Positions 33,633 to 41,898 of a stretch of 64,000 nt of DNA are shown piece by piece. This DNA is from Prauserella flavalba (GTDB taxonomy: Bacteria > Actinomycetota > Actinomycetes > Mycobacteriales > Pseudonocardiaceae): contig NZ_MASU01000003.1 of NCBI RefSeq assembly GCF_003202235.1, forward strand, positions 173,501-237,500. Reading direction: 5' to 3'. The position numbers and the translations under genes were made by a program. Within the stretch, counting starts at the first letter, position 1, and each line of letters opens with the position of its first letter. Below the pieces are notes generated by a model. It saw only the letters and a list, made by a program, of their open reading frames with translations. It was not told the origin of the DNA and made no database searches.

Positions 33633-36515
33633 TTGTTCGGTCGCGACCGCAGCCGGAAGGCACAGCAGCCGGCACAGTCGAAGCAGGCCGAAGGCGGCCG
33701 CCAAGGCAGGCGGCTGCCCGGTGAGCAGGCCATACCCACCTACACGCCGTCCATCGCGGCGCGCTCGATCGACGGGCACCTGCTGCGTACCGGGCACGAG
33801 GTCTACGCCTGGTATCGGCTCGCGCCGCAACGCTGGTCCTTCCGCTCGGACTCCCAGCGCAGGGACCTGATCGCCGCCATCGCCGGCCAGTACGCGGAGC
33901 TGCAGGGCCGCTGGATGCACCTGCGCGTGACCGCCCGGCCGTACCCGATCCGGATGTGGGCCGAGGCGCACGTCCACAACGCACACGACCGGCCCGCCGA
34001 CGTGCCAGGCTCGCTCTCCTTCGACGACTACCTCGTGGGCGAGCAGCAGCAGCTGATGGGCCGCTCCATGGCGGAGAAGGAGGTCTACCTCGGCGTGCAG
34101 GTCCAGACCCGCAGGGTCGTCGACCGTGCCGTCGAGCGGGCCGCGCCGCTGCTGCGCAAGATCCTGCCCGAGGCCGTCGACGCCGAGCTCACGGCGCTGG
34201 ACTCCGAGGTGGAGCACCTCGACCAGGTGATCGGGTCGAGCGGGCTCGAGGGCAGGCCGGTGCACGCCGAGGAGATCTCCTGGCTGATGCACCGCTCGTG
34301 CTCGCTGGGCCTGCCCGCGCCCCGTAACCTGCCCGCCGTGCCCGGTGCGGCGTGGGAGCCAGAGGACCTCGCGAGCTTCACCGACGCGGCCGACTTCCAC
34401 AGCGACCCCTACGCGCCGACGGTCACGGTGCGCGGCCGGACCGGTTCCAACGCGGGCGTCAAGCGCCACGTCGCCGTGCTCACCGTGGGGCAGATGCACG
34501 GCCTGCAGATCCCCGAGGTCGACGACCCGTGGGTGCAGCACGCCGACCGCCTGCCCGCCTCAGTCGAGTGGTCCGCCCGCATCTACGTGCGCAGGCCCGA
34601 AGAAGTGGCAGGCGAACTCCAGCGCCAGATGAACAAGGTGCGCTCGCAGGTCAAGCACTACACCGACGAGCACGAGCTGGAGCCGCCGCAGTCGCTGGCG
34701 CGGCAGGCGTCGCGGGTGCTGGAGATCGACGACGAGATGACGTCGGGCTTCACCGCGCTGGCCACGCGCGTGCGGTCGTGGTGGCGGCTCGCGGTGTCAG
34801 GGCCCACCGAGCGTGAGGCACTGCGACTGGCCCAGCAGCTGCTGGACCTCTACAAGCCCAAGGTCGCCATCGAGCACCCCGAGGCGCAGTACGCGATGGC
34901 CAGGGAGTTCATCCCCGGCGAGCCGCTGTCGAACGGCGCCTACCTGCGGCGCGGCTCGGTGGTCTGGGCCGCCTCGGCGGTGCCCACGGCGACGGCCGAG
35001 GTCGGCGACCGGCGCGGCATCCTGCTCGGCGAGACCTGCACTGCCACCCGGCGTCCCGTCGCCTGGGACCCGTGGATGGCGCAGGAGATCCGCGACGGCT
35101 CCGGCCTCACCGCGATGGTCGCCGGACTCGGTGGCGGTAAGTCCTTCCTTGGCGGCGGCATCGTCTACAAGACACTGCGGGCGGGGGCGCACTGGACGAT
35201 CCTCGACCCGTCCGGACCACTGTCGCGGCTGTGCGACCTGCCCGAGCTGCGCCCGTACGCGCGGCCGATCAACCTGCTCAACGCCCAGCCCGGCATCCTC
35301 AACCCGTACCGGGTGGTCGCCGAACCGCAGCTCGACCACTTCCTGGACGAGGAGGACCCGGAACGCGCGTGGCGGCGCGAACGGGCACTCGCCGGCGCCA
35401 CCCGGCGCCGTCTCGTCCTCGACGTGCTCACGGGCGTGCTGCCCTACGACGTCGCCAGAATGCCGCAGACGCGGATCGTGCTCCTGCGCGCGGTGCGGAC
35501 GGTCGGTGGCCGCTACGACGCCGACCCCGGCCAGGTCATCGACGCGCTGCGGCGCGACTCCAGCGAGCACCACGAGCACGCCGTCGTGGTCGCCGACTTC
35601 CTCGACGAGCTGCGCGAACGCATGTCGCTGCTCATCCCGGAGGCCGGAGCCGACCCGTACTCCGACACCCGCGACGACCGGCTCACCGTGCTCACGATGG
35701 CCGGGCTGACACTGCCGAAGGAGGGCGTCGGGCGGGAGCACTGGACCGACGCCGAGGCGCTCGGCGTGGAGATGCTGAACCTCGCCGCGTGGCTCACCCA
35801 GCGCTCGGTCTACGAGAAGCCGAAGGACCAGCGCAAGGGCGTCTGGATCGACGAGGCGTTCTTCCTGTCCGAGGTGCCGACGGGTCGCGTGCTGATGAAC
35901 CGCTTCGCGCGTGACTCGCGGAAATGGAACGTCCGCGTGCTGCTGTCGTCGCAGATTCCCGCCGACTTCCTGAAGATCCAGGGGTTCGTGGCGCTGCTCG
36001 ACTCGGTGTTCGTCGGCAGGCTCGACGACGACGAGACGCAGTCCGACGCGCTGCGCCTGCTGAAGGTGCCCGTGGGCGTCGGCTACGAGCAGGTCGTGGC
36101 GGCGCTGGGCAGGCGGCCCGGTTCGCAGCGCGAGGTCGAGCGCGACCGGGACCCGAGGCAGTTCATCTTCGCCGACGGTGCGGGCGGCGTCGAACGGATC
36201 CGCGTCGACTTCTCCGGCCCGCACCTTGAGCACCTGCGCAACTCGCTCGACACCACGCCCGGCTCCACACAGGACCGGACGCCGGCCAGGCCCGGCGCGG
36301 AGCGGCCGAGTCAGCCCGAGTATCGCGTGCCCGAGCCCCCGCTGCCGGAAGACGAGTTCGAGGAGGACCTCGAGAGGGCGGCCGAGCTGGAGGTCGGGCT
36401 CACCGAGGAGCAGGTGCTGGAGGAGGCCGACCCCGACCGTGCGCCGGATCGGCCGGGCGAGGAGAAGCAACCGGCGAGGGCAGGCAAGAACGGCACCGGC
36501 CGGGACGCCGCATGA
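33633..36515 (+). CDS. VirB4-like secretion ATPase
   Basis: TTG 33633 has GGGAGG 6 nt upstream. The 960-residue protein has an N-terminal domain of ~450 residues resembling the substrate/membrane-docking half of VirB4/TraC-type ATPases, then a RecA-like motor: Walker A GLGGGKS at about 498-504 and Walker B VWIDEA near 737-742. A conserved SSQIP segment follows, in the place of sensor motifs. The last ~90 residues are acidic and disordered. VirB4 ATPases power pilus and channel assembly in type IV secretion and conjugation. It is the largest protein of the locus and its strongest evidence for a T4SS-like machine. The stop overlaps the next gene (ATGA). Confidence 0.85.
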   Translation: MFGRDRSRKAQQPAQSKQAEGGRQGRRLPGEQAIPTYTPSIAARSIDGHLLRTGHEVYAWYRLAPQRWSFRSDSQRRDLIAAIAGQYAELQGRWMHLRVTARPYPIRMWAEAHVHNAHDRPADVPGSLSFDDYLVGEQQQLMGRSMAEKEVYLGVQVQTRRVVDRAVERAAPLLRKILPEAVDAELTALDSEVEHLDQVIGSSGLEGRPVHAEEISWLMHRSCSLGLPAPRNLPAVPGAAWEPEDLASFTDAADFHSDPYAPTVTVRGRTGSNAGVKRHVAVLTVGQMHGLQIPEVDDPWVQHADRLPASVEWSARIYVRRPEEVAGELQRQMNKVRSQVKHYTDEHELEPPQSLARQASRVLEIDDEMTSGFTALATRVRSWWRLAVSGPTEREALRLAQQLLDLYKPKVAIEHPEAQYAMAREFIPGEPLSNGAYLRRGSVVWAASAVPTATAEVGDRRGILLGETCTATRRPVAWDPWMAQEIRDGSGLTAMVAGLGGGKSFLGGGIVYKTLRAGAHWTILDPSGPLSRLCDLPELRPYARPINLLNAQPGILNPYRVVAEPQLDHFLDEEDPERAWRRERALAGATRRRLVLDVLTGVLPYDVARMPQTRIVLLRAVRTVGGRYDADPGQVIDALRRDSSEHHEHAVVVADFLDELRERMSLLIPEAGADPYSDTRDDRLTVLTMAGLTLPKEGVGREHWTDAEALGVEMLNLAAWLTQRSVYEKPKDQRKGVWIDEAFFLSEVPTGRVLMNRFARDSRKWNVRVLLSSQIPADFLKIQGFVALLDSVFVGRLDDDETQSDALRLLKVPVGVGYEQVVAALGRRPGSQREVERDRDPRQFIFADGAGGVERIRVDFSGPHLEHLRNSLDTTPGSTQDRTPARPGAERPSQPEYRVPEPPLPEDEFEEDLERAAELEVGLTEEQVLEEADPDRAPDRPGEEKQPARAGKNGTGRDAA

Positions 36516-38581
36516 ACACCGTGCTGACGCTGCTCGTCGTTTTCCTGTGCGCCTGGGCCTGGCACGACGCACGCACGAGGCGACGACGAGGTGAAGGCCC
36601 CGCACGGGGCCGCAAGAGATACGCGGCACTGGTCGCGACCATCGCGATCCTCGGCCTGCAGGCCGTCGTCACGGCACCCCCCGCCCACGCACAGGGCTGT
36701 GAGGCCCCCAACCCGGAACGCCCCGGCTCGGGCATGGTCGGCGCGATCGACCCGCCTGACGTTCGTGGAGAAGAGCACAGCGCCTACCGCGACTACAGCT
36801 ACGCGGGCATGGTCTGGAACGTTTACGACTGCGACAGCGGCGCGCTGGGGCTCACCGACCCCAACACGACCGTCGACACGTGGGCGGGCAACCAGCTCTT
36901 CAACATCGGCAAGAACATCGTCGGGGCCACCAACTCGCTGCACTACACGGTGCTCGAAGGCGGGCTGCTCAACCCGATCTACAACGCCGTCTCCAAGGGC
37001 GCCGAAGCCGTCTACAGCAACATCTACGCCCAGTTGTTCGGGATCGTGGCGCTGTTGCTCGCCATCTTCATGTTCCGAAACATCTGGCGCGGTGACCTCG
37101 CGACCGTGAGCAAGCGGGCGTTGTTCGCCTTGGGCGGGGTTTGGCTAGCGGCCTCGTCGTTGGCGCTGTTGCGCTACTACGACGAGATCGACCGCACGAT
37201 CGTTCAGACCACGACGGACATCCAGGCGGGATTCGTCGACAACGCGGCAGCCCGCAACGTCGACGATATTTTGCCGACCCAGCTCCACACCCACGTTGTC
37301 TACGACAGCTGGCTGCGGGGCACGTTCGGGGCTCCGGACGCACCGCAAGCCGAGCAGTTCGGCAGGCCGCTGCTGGACGCTCAGGCGTTCACCGTGCAGC
37401 AGATCAGCAACGGCGACGATGCCAACCAAGCGATCATCGACCAGAAGAAGCAGGCGTTCAAGGACATCTCGACCCAGCTCGGTCCGGCCGCCGGCTACTT
37501 CACCGGCGAGGATGGAAGCCGGACGGGTGCGGGATTCCTCGCCATGCTCCAGAGCTTGGTCTATGCCCTGTTCCAGCTGTTCGCCAAGGCCGCGGTGCTG
37601 CTGGCGCAGATCCTCGTGCGCCTGTTCACGCTCACCGCACCGCTGATCGGCCTCGTCGCGATCCTGCACCACGACATCCTGCGGCGCGTCGGCAAGGTCG
37701 TCGGGTCGGTGGCGTTCAACCTGATCGTGCTCTCGGTGCTCGCCGGTGTGCACGCGCTGCTGCTGCAGGCGATCTTCGCGGCGGGCAACTCGCTGTCGAT
37801 GCTGACGCAGATCGTGCTCGCGGGGCTGGTGACGATCCTGCTGTTCCTGGTCGGCAGGCCGGCGAGGCGGCTCTGGCAGATGGTCGAGATGTCGGTGAGC
37901 ATGGTCGGTTCCGCCGTTCCGACCCCGAGAGGCGGTCTCTTCTCGCGGTTCCGCAAGAAGAGCGACGAGCCGACGCCGCAGGACGAGTTCTGGCGCAGCG
38001 TGCGCGACGACGACGAGGCCGCGGGCGGTGCGGCGACCCGGGGCCACGCAGGTGCGACCAGCGGCGGCCGGTTCCGGCCCGAGGCCACCGTGTTCGCCAG
38101 CGCCCAGCGCCTCGACAACGGCAGTGGGGCGGCGGCTCATCCCTCGACGAACTGGCCGGCCCCGGTGGCCGGTGCCGATGGGCGGGCCGCGCTGCCCGCG
38201 GGTGGTGGCGCGCCCGCCGGTGCCTTCGCGAACTACGTGCCGGGCCGCTCACCGGGCGACTACACCCAGCCGCGCACGGTGCCCGCGTCGAGCAGGCGGG
38301 TGGACACCGCGCCCGTGACCGACCGCGGCTGGGACCGCGGCGACGACGATCCGGTGGTCGTGCCCTCGCGCATGGCGTCCGTGGGCGTCGGGTCGGCGTC
38401 GTCCGACTCGCCCCGCGAGACGGTGCAGGGACCGCCACCACCGGCGGCCGTGCCGCCACAACCGCGCCGGGTCGAACCCGAACTGGTCGCGGGCAAGCCG
38501 GTGTTCGTGCTGTACCGGCCGTCCAGGGGACTCGAGGTTCGGGGTGACGAGCCCCGCGACACCGACCACGTGGTGCGGTAG
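36512..38581 (+). CDS. VirB6/TrbL-like polytopic membrane protein
   Basis: A 689-residue protein overlapping the ATPase gene by 4 nt. It begins with a short helix, then LVATIAILGLQAVVTAPPAH, a probable signal ending at AHAQ, then an outer loop with paired cysteines (QGCEAP, YDCDSG). Five or more membrane helices follow (about residues 170-190, 205-222, 350-385, 400-430 and 435-452). The C-terminal ~230 residues are soluble and rich in Pro, Gly, Ala and Arg. VirB6/TrbL proteins form the inner-membrane channel of T4SS. The call rests on topology and position next to VirB4. Confidence 0.75.
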   Translation: MNTVLTLLVVFLCAWAWHDARTRRRRGEGPARGRKRYAALVATIAILGLQAVVTAPPAHAQGCEAPNPERPGSGMVGAIDPPDVRGEEHSAYRDYSYAGMVWNVYDCDSGALGLTDPNTTVDTWAGNQLFNIGKNIVGATNSLHYTVLEGGLLNPIYNAVSKGAEAVYSNIYAQLFGIVALLLAIFMFRNIWRGDLATVSKRALFALGGVWLAASSLALLRYYDEIDRTIVQTTTDIQAGFVDNAAARNVDDILPTQLHTHVVYDSWLRGTFGAPDAPQAEQFGRPLLDAQAFTVQQISNGDDANQAIIDQKKQAFKDISTQLGPAAGYFTGEDGSRTGAGFLAMLQSLVYALFQLFAKAAVLLAQILVRLFTLTAPLIGLVAILHHDILRRVGKVVGSVAFNLIVLSVLAGVHALLLQAIFAAGNSLSMLTQIVLAGLVTILLFLVGRPARRLWQMVEMSVSMVGSAVPTPRGGLFSRFRKKSDEPTPQDEFWRSVRDDDEAAGGAATRGHAGATSGGRFRPEATVFASAQRLDNGSGAAAHPSTNWPAPVAGADGRAALPAGGGAPAGAFANYVPGRSPGDYTQPRTVPASSRRVDTAPVTDRGWDRGDDDPVVVPSRMASVGVGSASSDSPRETVQGPPPPAAVPPQPRRVEPELVAGKPVFVLYRPSRGLEVRGDEPRDTDHVVR

Positions 38582-38590
38582 GGGGTCGCG

Positions 38591-39187
38591 ATGCCTATTC
38601 GTACCAACCGTGGCAGGGCGGCCGTGTACCGCCGCCTGTGGGGCTGGCCGCTGCGCTCGCCGACGCACCTGATCGGCACGTTCATCGTGGTCGTGGCCGT
38701 GCTCGTCGCGGCGGGGATCGTGGTGCCGAGGCTGGTCGGCGACTCCGGCGCGGGGGCCACCCCGCCCGCGGGCCAGTCGCAGGGTGCCTCCGGCTCGCCC
38801 ACCGACGACCGGCTGACCACCACCAGTCCGTTGCCGACGCGGCTCTCCGAGCCGCTCGCGAAGCCCACCACCGCACCGCCCGCGCCCGCCGCGCTGCGGG
38901 TCGCGGCCAACTGGGCGTCGGCCTGGGTGAACCATCCGCAGGGCGTCACCAACGAGCAGTGGCTCGAGGGCCTGCGCCCGTACACCACGGAGGAGTACCT
39001 GCCGGTGATGCGGAGCGTGAACCCGGCGAACATCCCGGCCACCAAGGTCACCGGCGAGCCGCGCGCCACCTCCTCCTTCACCAGTTCCGTCGAGGTCCAG
39101 GTGCCCACGGACGGCCCGACCCTGAGCATCACCGTGGTCAGCACGAACGCCGGCTGGCGCGTCGCCGACTACAACCAGGCGGGTTAA
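38591..39187 (+). CDS. VirB8/TcpC-like bitopic protein
   Basis: ATG 38591 follows GGGGG by 5 nt. The 198-residue protein has a cytoplasmic Arg-rich start, one membrane helix (about 25-48), a Thr/Pro/Ser linker (to about 95) and an outer domain of ~100 residues with RVAANWASAWVNHPQG and TVVSTNAGWRVADYN, which fits an NTF2-like fold. VirB8 in Gram-negative T4SS and TcpC in Gram-positive conjugation have this same layout and nucleate the channel. Function is inferred from topology and neighbours. Confidence 0.65.
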   Translation: MPIRTNRGRAAVYRRLWGWPLRSPTHLIGTFIVVVAVLVAAGIVVPRLVGDSGAGATPPAGQSQGASGSPTDDRLTTTSPLPTRLSEPLAKPTTAPPAPAALRVAANWASAWVNHPQGVTNEQWLEGLRPYTTEEYLPVMRSVNPANIPATKVTGEPRATSSFTSSVEVQVPTDGPTLSITVVSTNAGWRVADYNQAG

Positions 39188-39188
39188 C

Positions 39189-40181
39189 GTGCGGGCGGGG
39201 CTACTGGTCGGGTGTGTCACCGCGGCCGTCATCACCGTGCTGCTGGCCGTCGGGATGGTCACCATCATCGACAGCCAGCGGCAACAGGCCCAGGGCGTGA
39301 CGCCGCTGAGCTGCGACGCGGCGATCGGGCCCACTCAGCCCGGCCTGGCGAGCAAGGGCGAGGCCGACGCGAGCGAGCTGGACGAGGAGCAGCGGAGCAT
39401 CGTCTCGCTCATCATCTCGATCGGCAAGGAACGCGAGCTCTCCCCACGGGCGTGGCAGATCGCCATCCAGGCCGGGATGACCGAGTCACGGCTGCGCAAC
39501 CTCAACTACGGCGATCGGGACTCTCTTGGCATCTTCCAGATGCGGCCGTCGATGGGCTGGGGCACCGTCGAGCAGGTCACCAACCCGCCGTACCAGGTCA
39601 ACAAGTTCTACGACGTGCTGGAAGAGGTCGACGGCTGGGAGGAGATGCGACCCGGCGACGTCGCGCAGGCCGTCGAGCGCTCCGCGTTCCCCGACCGCTA
39701 CCACAACTGGGAGCCGATGGCGGTCCACCTCGTCGAGAACATGGGCCAGGTCGAGAACGCGTCGGGCTGCGGCGAGAGCGTCGGCCCGGTGCTGCCGCCG
39801 AACCAGGTGGCGGGACAGGCCATCCAGTTCGCGCTGGGGGAGCAGGGCAAGCCGTACGTCTGGGGCGCGACGGGGCCCAGCTCCTACGACTGCTCGGGGC
39901 TCATGCTCCGGGCGTACGAGGCCGCTGGGATCACGCTGCCGCGCGTGTCCAGGGACCAGTACAAGGCGGGCGCGATGCTGCCGGTGGAGCAGGCCCAGCC
40001 AGGCGACCTGCTGTTCTGGGCGTACGACCCGTCGAACCCGAGCACCATCCACCACGTGGCGATGTATCTCGGTGACGGGAAGATGGTGGAAGCGCAGCAG
40101 AGTGGTGTGCCGGTGCACACGAGGGAAGTGTCGTGGGACGAGGCCGAGCTCGTTCCGCAGGCGGTCAGGCCTGGCGTGTGA
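39189..40181 (+). CDS. Cell-wall hydrolase with transglycosylase-like and NlpC/P60 domains (VirB1-like)
   Basis: GTG 39189 lies 1 nt after the previous stop. The 330-residue protein has an N-terminal membrane anchor (about 5-27), a lysozyme-like middle domain with the likely Glu in GMTESRLRN and GIFQMRPSMGWG, and a C-terminal NlpC/P60 (C40) peptidase domain with catalytic Cys in YDCSGLM and His in TIHHVAMYLGDG. Gram-positive conjugation systems use such two-domain hydrolases to open a path through peptidoglycan. Here it would do so for the T4SS-like complex encoded around it. Confidence 0.88.
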   Translation: MRAGLLVGCVTAAVITVLLAVGMVTIIDSQRQQAQGVTPLSCDAAIGPTQPGLASKGEADASELDEEQRSIVSLIISIGKERELSPRAWQIAIQAGMTESRLRNLNYGDRDSLGIFQMRPSMGWGTVEQVTNPPYQVNKFYDVLEEVDGWEEMRPGDVAQAVERSAFPDRYHNWEPMAVHLVENMGQVENASGCGESVGPVLPPNQVAGQAIQFALGEQGKPYVWGATGPSSYDCSGLMLRAYEAAGITLPRVSRDQYKAGAMLPVEQAQPGDLLFWAYDPSNPSTIHHVAMYLGDGKMVEAQQSGVPVHTREVSWDEAELVPQAVRPGV

Positions 40182-40202
40182 GTACTACGTGGAGTGAGTG
40201 TC

Positions 40203-41273
40203 GTGGCCAAGAAGTGGGGTAAGCGCGGAAAGCAGGGCGGCCAGTCCGCCGGACTCGACGCCGACCCTCGGAACATGTTCGGTTTCCCGCAGGCGCCGAG
40301 AAACGCTCCGCCCGCGTCCAGCACGCCGCTCGCCGACCACCTGCGCCGGGGCTGGCCGGGGGTCGACGCGGGGTACGTCGTGCTGCCGCGCTCGATCGCG
40401 GAGTCGATGCCGCTGCCGTGGCAGCAGCAGATGGCCGCGCTGCTCGCCCAGTTCCACGACACCCACGCCCGGCTGGCGTGGCCGACGTACCGGGTGGTGC
40501 CGTCCCGGCCGGAGCGGCTCGTGGACCTCGACGAGGAACAGCTCGCCGAGGCCGGTTACCTGGTGGAGATCGATTCCGATGGCGAGATGGTCTACCGCGA
40601 GCGCAGCGGCCGGAAGGTGGAGGACCCCGAGCACACGACGGTGCTCGTGTCGTGCCTCGACCCGATCGTGCGGGGCGCTCAGCAGACCGTGCGGCAGGCG
40701 CCCGCGCCCGCGCAGGGCAGGCCGGCGCCGATGAACATCGGCCCGCAGCCGGTGTGGCGGACGACGTCGGCCTCGCCGCCGTCCGCGCCGCCGTTGCCGC
40801 CCCCGCCGACGGCGCCTTCGGTGTCCTCGCCGCAGCCGAGGGAGCCGGTGGAGTCGGTGGAGCAGACCCCGGTGCCGCCCGTGGAAGCCGAACCGGTTGG
40901 GGAGCCGGCGCCGGAACCGCCCGCGGCGGTGGCGCCCGCGACTGCCGCGGTGGAGGAACCCGCCGTGGTGCCCGAACCGCCGTCGGCGCCGCTCGCCGAG
41001 GACGTTGCCGAGGACGCCGACGTGGACACTCCGCCGCGGGGCATCGCCGTTCAGCAGCCCGCGGAGCCCTCCCCGAAGGCGGTGGGCGCACCGCAGCCGC
41101 CTGCCGCACAACCCCGGTCGGATCGGGGCTGGTTCGACGAGATGCCGGGGGAGCGAAGCGGTGAGGAGCCTGTCCGCGCGGAACCCAGCCGCGCGGAGCC
41201 GTCGGGCCAGGGCGGCGAGTTCGGGCCGACCGGTGACGAACCCACGGAGATCCCGTATCGGTACCGCCGCTGA
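40203..41273 (+). CDS. Pro-rich protein of the T4SS-like locus, unknown
   Basis: GTG 40203 is favoured by GGAG 8 nt upstream; a GTG at 40194 is in frame. The 356-residue protein starts with a basic stretch (KKWGKRGKQGG), then a compact domain of ~150 residues (LPRSIAESMPLPWQQQMAAL, YRVVPSRPERLVDLDEEQLAEAG). From about residue 175 it is a long Pro/Glu/Ala/Val disordered tail. No membrane helix or nucleotide-binding motif is visible, so it is not a VirD4 coupling protein. The N-terminal domain recurs in actinobacterial loci with VirB4-like ATPases; a cytoplasmic adaptor role is a guess. Confidence 0.7.
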   Translation: MAKKWGKRGKQGGQSAGLDADPRNMFGFPQAPRNAPPASSTPLADHLRRGWPGVDAGYVVLPRSIAESMPLPWQQQMAALLAQFHDTHARLAWPTYRVVPSRPERLVDLDEEQLAEAGYLVEIDSDGEMVYRERSGRKVEDPEHTTVLVSCLDPIVRGAQQTVRQAPAPAQGRPAPMNIGPQPVWRTTSASPPSAPPLPPPPTAPSVSSPQPREPVESVEQTPVPPVEAEPVGEPAPEPPAAVAPATAAVEEPAVVPEPPSAPLAEDVAEDADVDTPPRGIAVQQPAEPSPKAVGAPQPPAAQPRSDRGWFDEMPGERSGEEPVRAEPSRAEPSGQGGEFGPTGDEPTEIPYRYRR

Positions 41274-41320
41274 CGGTGGCCGCCGGGGCGGCCACGTGTC
41301 AGGCTCGGAGCATGGCACCG

Positions 41321-41521
41321 ATGAGCAAGGACCCGAACCCGGCCGCAGGCTGGTGGTACAACACGCGGACCGGTGAGGTCGAGCACGGCGAGCTGTCGCG
41401 TTCGATCGACCGGCTGGGGCCGTACCCGGACGAGGCGACCGCTCGCCGTGCACTCGAGATCGCCCGCGAGCGGACCAGGGCAGCCGACCGAGCCGACGCC
41501 GACTGGGACAGCGAGGACTGA
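41321..41521 (+). CDS. Small conserved actinobacterial protein (GWWYN motif)
   Basis: A 66-residue protein starting MSKDPNPAAGWWYNTRTGEV. ATG 41321 has GGAG 9-10 nt upstream; ATG 41312 is an alternative. The motif NPxxGWWYN followed by G-x-VE-x-G and a C-terminal helix (ATARRALEIARERTRAAD) recurs in short actinobacterial proteins, sometimes named SPOR-like. It is probably cytoplasmic; its function is not known. It ends 7 bp before a large repeat array and may be either the last gene of the secretion-like locus or independent. Confidence 0.7.
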   Translation: MSKDPNPAAGWWYNTRTGEVEHGELSRSIDRLGPYPDEATARRALEIARERTRAADRADADWDSED

Positions 41522-41527
41522 CCACCC

Positions 41528-41894
41528 GCGAGTCGTACGTTCCGATAGCGAGTCGTGCACTCCAGACCGCGAGTCGTACGTTCCGGATCGCGAGTCGTGC
41601 GTTCCGGACCGCGAGTCGTGCACTCCGGATCGCGAGTCGTGCACTCGGGCCGCCGCGCCGCGCGCCCCGAACGCACGACTCGCGTGCGGGAGTGCACGAC
41701 TCGCGTGCGGGAGTGCACGACTCGCGTGCGGGAGTGCACGACTCGCGTGCGGGAGTGCACGACTCGCGTGCGGGAGTGCACGACTCGCGTGCGGGAGTGC
41801 ACGACTCGCGTGCGGGAGCGCACGACTCGCGTGCGGGAGTGCACGACTCGCGTGCAGGAGCGCACGACTCGCGTGCAGGAGCGCACGACTCGCG
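41528..41894. repeat. Array of 21-bp units in two inverted arms
   Basis: The left arm (41528-41652) has six units beginning GCGAGTCGT, one of 20 bp and five of 21 bp, with variable ends (ACGTTCCG or GCACTCCG). A 20-bp centre (41653-41672) is followed by the right arm (41673-41894): ten units of 21 bp reading GCACGACTCGCGTGCGGGAG and a partial eleventh. The right-arm core GAGTGCACGACTCGC is the reverse complement of the left-arm core. Units are nearly identical on the right (changes at one or two bases), more diverged on the left. The array fills the gap between convergent genes and ends a few bases before the stop of the ATPase gene. Confidence 0.95.
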
Positions 41895-41898
41895 CGGG

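Noticed and set aside
32823..41521. Complete integrative conjugative element
   Set aside because: No integrase, relaxase, replication protein, tRNA target or direct-repeat ends were found.
41528..41894. CRISPR array
   Set aside because: Units are contiguous with no unique spacers, orientation inverts halfway, and no cas genes are present.
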